This document shows, one piece after another, positions 57,851-64,000 of a stretch of DNA of 64,000 nucleotides. Source of the stretch: Pomacea canaliculata (Eukaryota > Mollusca > Gastropoda > Architaenioglossa > Ampullariidae). Made by a program: the position numbers and the translations under genes. The number at the start of each line of letters is the position of its first letter. Position 1 is the first letter of the stretch. The stretch is taken from positions 15,069,012 to 15,133,011 of the forward strand of contig NC_037596.1 of assembly GCF_003073045.1 (NCBI RefSeq), read 5' to 3'. Below the pieces are notes generated by a model. It did not search any database, was not told the origin of the DNA, and saw nothing but the letters and a program-made list of their open reading frames with translations.

Positions 57851-60638
57851 ATGTTTGAAGTCTACAGACTAATAGTTCTGATTCCATTAGCGGTTCAAGG
57901 TTTGTGTGCCATCTGTATTCATTTTTCGCATAAAATGTGATAATCTTAATCATGATGATCGTATAATTGATAACCTCATTAATAATTGTTATTTTTAGAT
58001 GATTGACTAGACTTATTTGACTATTGTTATAATTATAGTAAATATAGTTTAAGTTTTGGCGAAATAAAATTTAACATAAAAGGCATCTAAGATTAAATCT
58101 TTCATTGATTAAAAAGGGTGTTATTAGCAGATACATTTACTTTCCCTTTGTAATATTACTTCAGAAAAAAAAATCAACATAAATTAAAGCCTTATGCTTT
58201 AATGCCTGTTTTGTATGTATTACCCTATCACATTTATCACAGGGGACAAAGACACCAAGTGCACGGCAACAGATGGGAAAAATTTAAAGTGCCAATTCCC
58301 AGAGAATATCAACTCCACGAGAAAAGACTTTTCAGTATATTTTTATCCCGACACAGGAGTAGAAGGTAGTTAACCTGAATATTAATTAGTTTAGTCGAGA
58401 TTCCCCCGCCACCCGTTTACTTTCGGTTCACTACCCGGTCCTGAGTAGATTTTACTTCCTCCGTTTTCTCGGCTGACTGGATAGAAACTTACGAAGTAAA
58501 ACACAAAAGTTAACCAATACCTCTTGTAACTAAGAATACTTCTTGTAACCTCTTGCAATTAAGAATAAAATTATTAGAAGTCGAAGACTGCTTTTTTTCA
58601 AAATTAAAGTTCATGAATGACTGTGCCTGTTAATTATAAAGGTTTTAACATATCACTGATGTAAAAAGGTTTGATGCTAAAACAAAATTATGGTTTTCGC
58701 TTGTTTTAATATCTTCTTTAAGTTTCAAAACAACTTTGAGTTTCTTGTTTTAATAATTGTTAACATTATAAAGGTTAAAATCATGCCAGGCATCTTAAGT
58801 AATGAGCACCTTACTAATAAATAATTGTAAATACACAGATAAGGTGGTGGACTGTGTATGGATCAATGAGCAGCTCCACTGTATCAGACAGGAGGGCTTT
58901 GAGTGTCAGCAGCCTGTGTCAGACAATGCTGTCATTGATGTCCCCACAAGATTTGTCAACAAAACTGGGAGCTACAGGTGCAACACTAACGGCTACAGGC
59001 CTACAGCCATCTCAACGTGTCGTTTTAATAAAAATAAAGGTATAAATAGAAATATTGTATGCTTGTTAATAAATTGTGTAAAAGCTAATCCATTAGGAAA
59101 AAAATTTAAAGATGTAATACAGTTAGAATGTAAGTCAAACTGACAAAAGAGCACAAATTAAATATATTTGAATCTGTATATCTCCCTGCATGCATGCGTG
59201 TGTGTGTTTGTGTAACATTTGTTCACTGTCATCTAGGCTGTCTTTGAGTAATTGTAGATTGGTTTCAGGTCAAGAGCAATTAGCAGCTTGTGAGGCGAAC
59301 AAAACTAGGGGTGGTCCTCAAGTGATTTTGAACTGCAAATTTTCTTTCAACGTGGACAGCTTTAGCATCACACAGAACACAAGTAAGATTCTAAAGCTCT
59401 GTTAGCAGAACTATTTAGTGGAGTATTGAGTTGGCTTTCATTGTCAACCATATAATGCATTGTATACATGTGTTTGTTTATTTTTTTGTTTATTTTTCTC
59501 TACTAATAAGAATTAAAAAAGCAGTAATTAAATAATTTTAATTTTGTGTGATTGAATTGCTTTCAGCTGTTGTAGCCCGTTTCACTAAGTCAGAGTGTGA
59601 AAGCTCATCCACGGCGTGTAGTCACGAGCCGGAGGACAGCCAAGACATATTCCATGTGAAGCTGGATGTCACCAGCTACCCACATGGCGAATATATCTGT
59701 CACCCGGACTCGTCTTCTCCACAGCTGCAAGTCAAAGGGTGCATGGTATCTGAGGATACAGCGAGTGAAAGTAAGACTTTACAAGTCTGAGAGAGATGGT
59801 GTTATAATGCTAGCTACTGTGAAGAAATATGTTTTTATTAAGGTAGCGTTGTTAGGGTGTATTTGAGATTTTTAACAAGGGGGGGGGGGGATTGGTGTTT
59901 TACGCCGTGTCAGCAACTAAGGCTATATTACGGCAAGCAACCAGCCCTGTAAACAGATGTCACGTGCAGAGAAAGATCAGCGTGCCCGAGACGAGAAATG
60001 AACTCAGGGCAGCCAGAGATTTTTAACAAAAAGGTTAAGGCGAAAAATCTCTTTAAATACCAAACTACTTATTTTATCAGTAACATTTATTTGACTTATC
60101 GATTTTAGCTACTTCAACATATTTTTAAAATAAAGCATTATATAACAAAATAGAATGTGCATGGCTCTATTATTCCCAGCATGTTTCTATGAAGTGCAAG
60201 TCATTTAAGACCTGCTTTGACTTCTGTATCTTAGGTCCGTCAGTGCCTGTGCTTGCAGTGGTCTTGCCAATCATTTGTGTCTTGTCTGTTGTATCAGTAG
60301 TGGGCATCGTTCTCATCATCAGAAGACGAAGGTGTGTTTCTTATCTTAAAAGACTGCATGTGCTAGACAATTACTCTCTTTCTTAAAGACAAAAATACAT
60401 TTTCGTTATTTACTTTGATCAATTTCCTATAAAGAGTTTAGAGAAAAGCATTTCCCATGGGAGATAACCTGATATTTCTTATTTCCTATTCTCTAACTAA
60501 AGCCGTTGTTTTAACTTATCAGTTTAGTGTAACAGCATGATCATGATCGATACTGATTTTGCTTTCGACAGGAAAAACACTAATAAAATGAATGATGATG
60601 CAGAAGAAGAAACTAAGCATTTTGAAGTTGTCACGTGA
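57851..60638 (+). CDS. Gene F: single-pass membrane protein with two Ig-like domains, 284 aa
   Basis: Seven coding exons: 57851-57899, 58243-58365, 58839-59039, 59269-59382, 59567-59770, 60235-60331, 60572-60638. The first five match gene E in length exactly. Signal peptide MFEVYRLIVLIPLAVQ; domain 1 with LKCQF and GSYRCNTNG; domain 2 with LNCKF and HGEYICHP; helix VPVLAVVLPIICVLSVVSVV; tail RKNTNKMNDDAEEETKHFEVVT. The tail is acidic and unrelated to the basic tail of E, so the paralogues may engage different cytoplasmic partners. The cysteine pattern of the ectodomain is the same as in E (13). An acceptor at 57804 implies a spliced 5' UTR ending 46 nt before the ATG. A SINE lies in intron 5. 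The 3' UTR probably runs past 61046, where AATAAA follows the second copy of the downstream motif. The ligand is unknown. Confidence 0.88.
59879..60015 (-). mobile_element. tRNA-derived SINE, copy 2, with 14-bp target-site duplication
   Basis: Reverse-complemented, it shares GACATCTGTTTACA and the tail TTGCTGACACGGCGTAAAAC, then ACCAAT and a run of C, with copy 1. It is 5'-truncated near the B box. The direct repeat GAGATTTTTAACAA flanks it perfectly at 59865-59878 and 60016-60029, which implies a comparatively recent insertion. It lies in intron 5 of gene F. Confidence 0.82.
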
Positions 60639-60660
60639 CATGGGCCGCTGTATTCTTCAT

Positions 60661-60700
60661 CTCGGCAGAAATGCTTTGATATTGATGAACTACATGCGGA
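60661..60700 (+). repeat. Ig-family downstream motif, copy 6, 3' of gene F
   Basis: CTCGGCAGAAATGCTTTGAT then ATTGATGAACTACATGCGGA, 23 bp after the stop of gene F. Confidence 0.6.
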
Positions 60701-61002
60701 CCACATCATCGTTTGATTTCGTCAAGATGTCTGGCTTCAAATCTTGGACACAGAACTCTTTTGGAGTCATTTCGATTAAACAAACTGTAGCAAAGGGTTA
60801 AAAGATTGTGACATTTTCCATCTTTGTCTTTTTAATGTAACAGTTTTGATACATTGAATCTGATTATCTTGATGACCTTACCTTGCAGGTTTAAAAATAG
60901 TGGCTTCTTCTAATGATAAGGTATCTTTATCTATTTATGGACTTCATTTCTTCTAGCACTGAGGGAGGGAGACAGCGATTGTAGCGTTTGTGGTGGTCGT
61001 TT

Positions 61003-61045
61003 TATTTCGGCAGCAATGTTTTGATATTTTAACGGCCATACGGAC
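61003..61045 (+). repeat. Ig-family downstream motif, copy 7, in the 3' UTR of gene F
   Basis: TTTCGGCAGCAATGTTTTGA then TATTTTAACGGCCATACGGA, followed at once by AATAAA. Confidence 0.7.
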
Positions 61046-61051
61046 AATAAA
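61046..61051 (+). terminator. Poly(A) signal AATAAA, gene F
   Basis: AATAAA 408 bp after the stop codon of gene F and next to the conserved downstream motif. It is the first such hexamer after the stop that fits a 3' UTR. Confidence 0.5.
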
Positions 61052-63453
61052 AGCACCTGTTTCTTTTATTGTGTTATTCTTAGTAAATATAACACTGTTT
61101 TCCCAAGTAAAGGTTTTTCAATGAGTACAAGAAAACTGAATATTGTTACTAGTTCTATAACTAAAGAAGTTTTCGTTTGCATCATTCAAGATGGCGTTTC
61201 ATTTACATCAGAAGTTTGTTGCATCTCTTTTCATTTGAGATCTTCTTCTGACTAGCAAACATTTTAAAAACAAAGTCCAGTGACTATATAAGAAAAGTAA
61301 ATGTTTAAAGATAATTCTGAGGAATCGAAGCATTAAACGCTACTTGTTCGTCTTTTCTTGCAAAGTTTTCTTATTTCGATTTCAAGAAAGGAAGGTTACA
61401 GTAGCATGAAATAGCCTCGTTCTTCCTATAGATCAATGACACTATATTAATAAAATTGAGTTAATCAGAATATTGTGAATTATGTCTTGTTACTTAATCC
61501 AAACCAAGATTATGGCTTACGAGGACATTTGAAATCGTGTGCTGATTAAGACAAAAGAAATGGTATCCAGTGAACTTGATTAAAACATTCTATCAACATT
61601 TTCTGACTTATTGTATTATATTTGATTAAATTATTGTTGAGTTCTACCGTTTCTGCAGAGCGTGTAGTCTGGGTTATGGTGAAAATGTTGCATGTGACCA
61701 TGGCAGAAGTCTTATTATATATTAAGCTAATACTAACATTTGCATATGTGTAATGCAGAAATGCATAGTCAATATAAACAAATTTATTTCACTGAATTAC
61801 TATGGATTGCTTCTTATGATTTGTCAAATGTAGATCCTAGCAGCATAGAAATGCTAAAGAAATAACATGTCCCACTACCGGGAACCTGTGTAATTGTGAC
61901 ATCCTGTGCTGCTAAAGAACAGGAAAGAACAGGAAATGTTTCAAAATTCATCAAATGAATATCAACATAATAATACTTTTAATAGCTGTATAAAAGTATT
62001 TACATTGAATAAAATTTTTGTTATATTTTTTCATGTACCTACTACACAAAATCTTGTAACCTAACTACATATAACTATCAAAACATTCTTTAAGTAGACT
62101 CTCTACTAACCATGCAAGATTTGCACTTTATATATCATATTATCTTTTAGGGAAGAGAAAATAATAAAAATTTGTATGTTATTTATGGAATGATTACTTT
62201 GGTGTCACCTAAATTTTATCAAATGCAGATAAAATCTTGTCATTAATACACCTGCAGTCTTCAAACTGTTGTACATCTCAATACATGTTGCACATTGTCC
62301 CATGAAACTACTCAAGACATAGCTACAATAATATATACACATTTTTTTACACCTTTAAAAATTTCAATTTGGCATTTATGTATGGTAGGTCAAGAAACAT
62401 TTAATTTTAAAATATATTCCACTATTTACTAGAAGCAAGAACTAAAATCAACTTCATAAATATAATTAAAAGGAAATGAAAAGTCACACCAGAAATAGGT
62501 TGCGGAATAGTAACAAGTTTTAAGATTTGTTTTACTCTTGCTTATAATCGGATTTCCCAGTTCAAGCACTTTGTTTTGTAGCTATGCTCATGAAGTTTAA
62601 GTAGGAATTCTTTCCCCTTCCACTTGTTCTCTCTTAATAAAAGTCAGCATGACCTTTAGGTTGCATACTAGAAGCTATTGTACTGACCTGAAATTGAATA
62701 TGTGTATGTGTCAGTAAGTGTGTGTCTTAAAGCTGTTAGCATGTAGAAAAAGAGAAAAATTACTATGTAATGGTGGAAAATATACAAACTTCTAGAATAA
62801 GCAAGGTATTTTAATTTTATTACCTCCCTTTTCGGAAAACAATGAATGAGCAATGGTAAAAACAAGTCATCAACATAGAAGGTAACAGTACTATGAAAAT
62901 AAAAGCTTTCCTGCTAAGTAAAAATCCTATTGTCTTTGGTGACTAACATTCGCGGTGCATTTTTCAACACCTGTTCATATTTTTTAAGTGCTGGTATAGT
63001 ATTTCATATAATATGTAGATAAGTGATCAGTCATTAATGGAAATCTATTCTATTGAAATTTTCAGAAATATTAACAAAAATAAACAGTCGCAAAACAAGA
63101 ATTAGGAGTAGCGAAGATAATGTTTAAAGGTACACACCTACAGTTTATTAGAGAAGTGAAAGTGTTGAAGGCAAATCTTTATTTAAGAGTCAAGGATATG
63201 AAACTGATAGGTTATTGTATACGTAATGTGAGTCTACATAGATATGTTTCAAACCGAAGATTGGTGGCCTCTGGGGTTGCGATAATGTAAGAAAAGACAA
63301 CTTGAAAAATAGGAATGGCTTTACCCTACATTTAATTGGCTTGCTAAATTTGCTTTTATCAACTCCATGTATGGCTTCAAACTGTGAGTACCCGTGTCAC
63401 ACTTTTATTTGTCAAAAAAAAAACTTTTACTATATGGCAAATAGTATTTAACT
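61052..63453. other. Spacer after gene F
   Basis: AT-rich with no coding exon, repeat family or RNA gene recognised up to the candidate exons at the right edge. Confidence 0.45.
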
Positions 63454-63638
63454 TTATTGCTTGTCTTTCTGCTTGTGGATCTGCGTCGATGTTGGTGTGT
63501 CCTGTAGACCTGTGTATTTTCCCTGTGTTGTGGGTCGTTCTTCCAGGTCTATGCCAATAATCTTCCTAGCATAGAGTACTTCAGATAAGACAGACAGCTC
63601 AATACTTTCCCTATCTTGTCGGAAACATTTTTTTTTCG
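63454..63638 (-). CDS. Possible terminal exon of the same unrecognised gene
   Basis: After a possible CTTAAAG acceptor the minus strand reads FRQDRESIELSVLSEVLYAR and GIDLEERPTTQGKYTG, ending TSTQIHKQKDKQ and a stop. Composition suggests real coding sequence. I could not find a donor that joins it in phase to the candidate exon at 63722-63934, so the link is inferred from position only. The family is not recognised. Confidence 0.33.
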
Positions 63639-63721
63639 CTTTAAGAGGAAAAAAATGTCGTGACACAGTATTTTTGGCTATATTTTTTTATGTGCTTGGA
63701 GAAACTGAATAATATCAATCA

Positions 63722-63934
63722 CTACACGACGTAAGCAGACTCATCAATTGCTCTTAGTTTCATTTTGTCTTTGCTCAGATTCTTCCCCAAATTTACCTTG
63801 TTAGTAAATACTGTTATTAGTTTATGCTTGATCAATTCCTCCTTGTTAAGGTATGGGATATGTGATAATAAACTGAGTAAATTAATGTCCTGGTTGTGTT
63901 TTTGTGCACCCCAGTCTAGAAATATTGTAGACAA
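63722..63934 (-). CDS. Possible exon of an unrecognised minus-strand gene at the right edge
   Basis: From an AAAAG acceptor the minus strand stays open for about 70 codons with protein-like composition (FLDWGAQKHNQDINLLSLLS, then IPYLNKEELIKHKLITVF) and ends in ESAYVV and a stop. The sequence is hydrophilic and helix-prone, with no recognised motif. It may be an internal exon with a donor just before the stop, or a terminal exon. Upstream exons would lie beyond the window. Confidence 0.35.
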   Translation of the reverse strand: MSTIFLDWGAQKHNQDINLLSLLSHIPYLNKEELIKHKLITVFTNKVNLGKNLSKDKMKLRAIDESAYVV

Positions 63935-64000
63935 CTTTTGTGTTTACCAGTGCTTCTCCTTTTGTTTATAGATCTTGTGATACTCCATATTAACAACCAC

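Overview
The window is eukaryotic nuclear DNA, AT-rich, with multi-exon genes, GT-AG introns (one probable GC-AG) and interspersed repeats. Gene style, expanded Ig-like receptors and a tRNA-type SINE ending in ...CACGGCGTAAAACACC suggest a mollusc, most likely a gastropod. That assignment is inference from recall; no database search was possible.

Two gene families dominate. (1) Three nuclease-helicase paralogues: gene A (+, enters from the left edge, ends at 18199), gene B (-, 29846-24453) and gene C (-, 44887-39723). Each has, in order, a short basic segment, a KH-like fold with an invariant GTRSQ motif, a NERD/PD-(D/E)XK nuclease-like domain (GDF[D/N]VLLIH...E-x-K), a P-loop NTPase with Walker A GPPGTGK[S/T] and Walker B-like IADEVGP, and a C-terminal segment resembling SF1 helicase motifs V/VI (AMSRC[S/T]SQLVVV). 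Intron positions and phases agree in all three. Gene A alone is fused to an upstream part holding the C-lobe of a Src-like tyrosine kinase and a second, degenerate kinase-like domain. The phase-consistent models give 1,444 visible residues for A, 836 for B and 820 for C.

(2) Three secreted or membrane Ig-like genes: D (-, 36883 down to at least 34167), and the tandem pair E (+, 50046-52449, 280 aa) and F (+, 57851-60638, 284 aa). E and F share the first five coding-exon lengths exactly (49, 123, 201, 114, 204 nt) and encode a signal peptide, two intron-split Ig-like domains, one membrane helix and a short tail.

Layout: 1-18.2 kb gene A, with a SINE and an RTE-like LINE fragment in its introns; 18.2-24.4 kb spacer with an internally deleted Tigger/pogo element and a LINE fragment; 24.4-29.9 kb gene B; 29.9-34.1 kb spacer; 34.1-36.9 kb gene D; 36.9-39.7 kb spacer; 39.7-44.9 kb gene C, with a 540-bp inverted-repeat element in an intron; 44.9-50 kb spacer with long AAT arrays; 50-52.5 kb gene E; 52.5-57.8 kb spacer; 57.8-61 kb gene F; 61-64 kb mostly empty, with possible exons of an unrecognised minus-strand gene at the edge.

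A non-gene signal links the right half. A ~40-bp motif around TTCAGCAGCAATGTTTTGAT occurs seven times between 31.6 and 61.1 kb, next to the 3' ends of E, F and probably D, plus an unexplained pair beyond C. A second motif, with core GCGTTAACANTTTCTCGAAA, lies upstream of E and F and once at 32.4 kb. No viral, LTR-type or Polinton-like element, CRISPR array, rRNA or functional tRNA gene was recognised.
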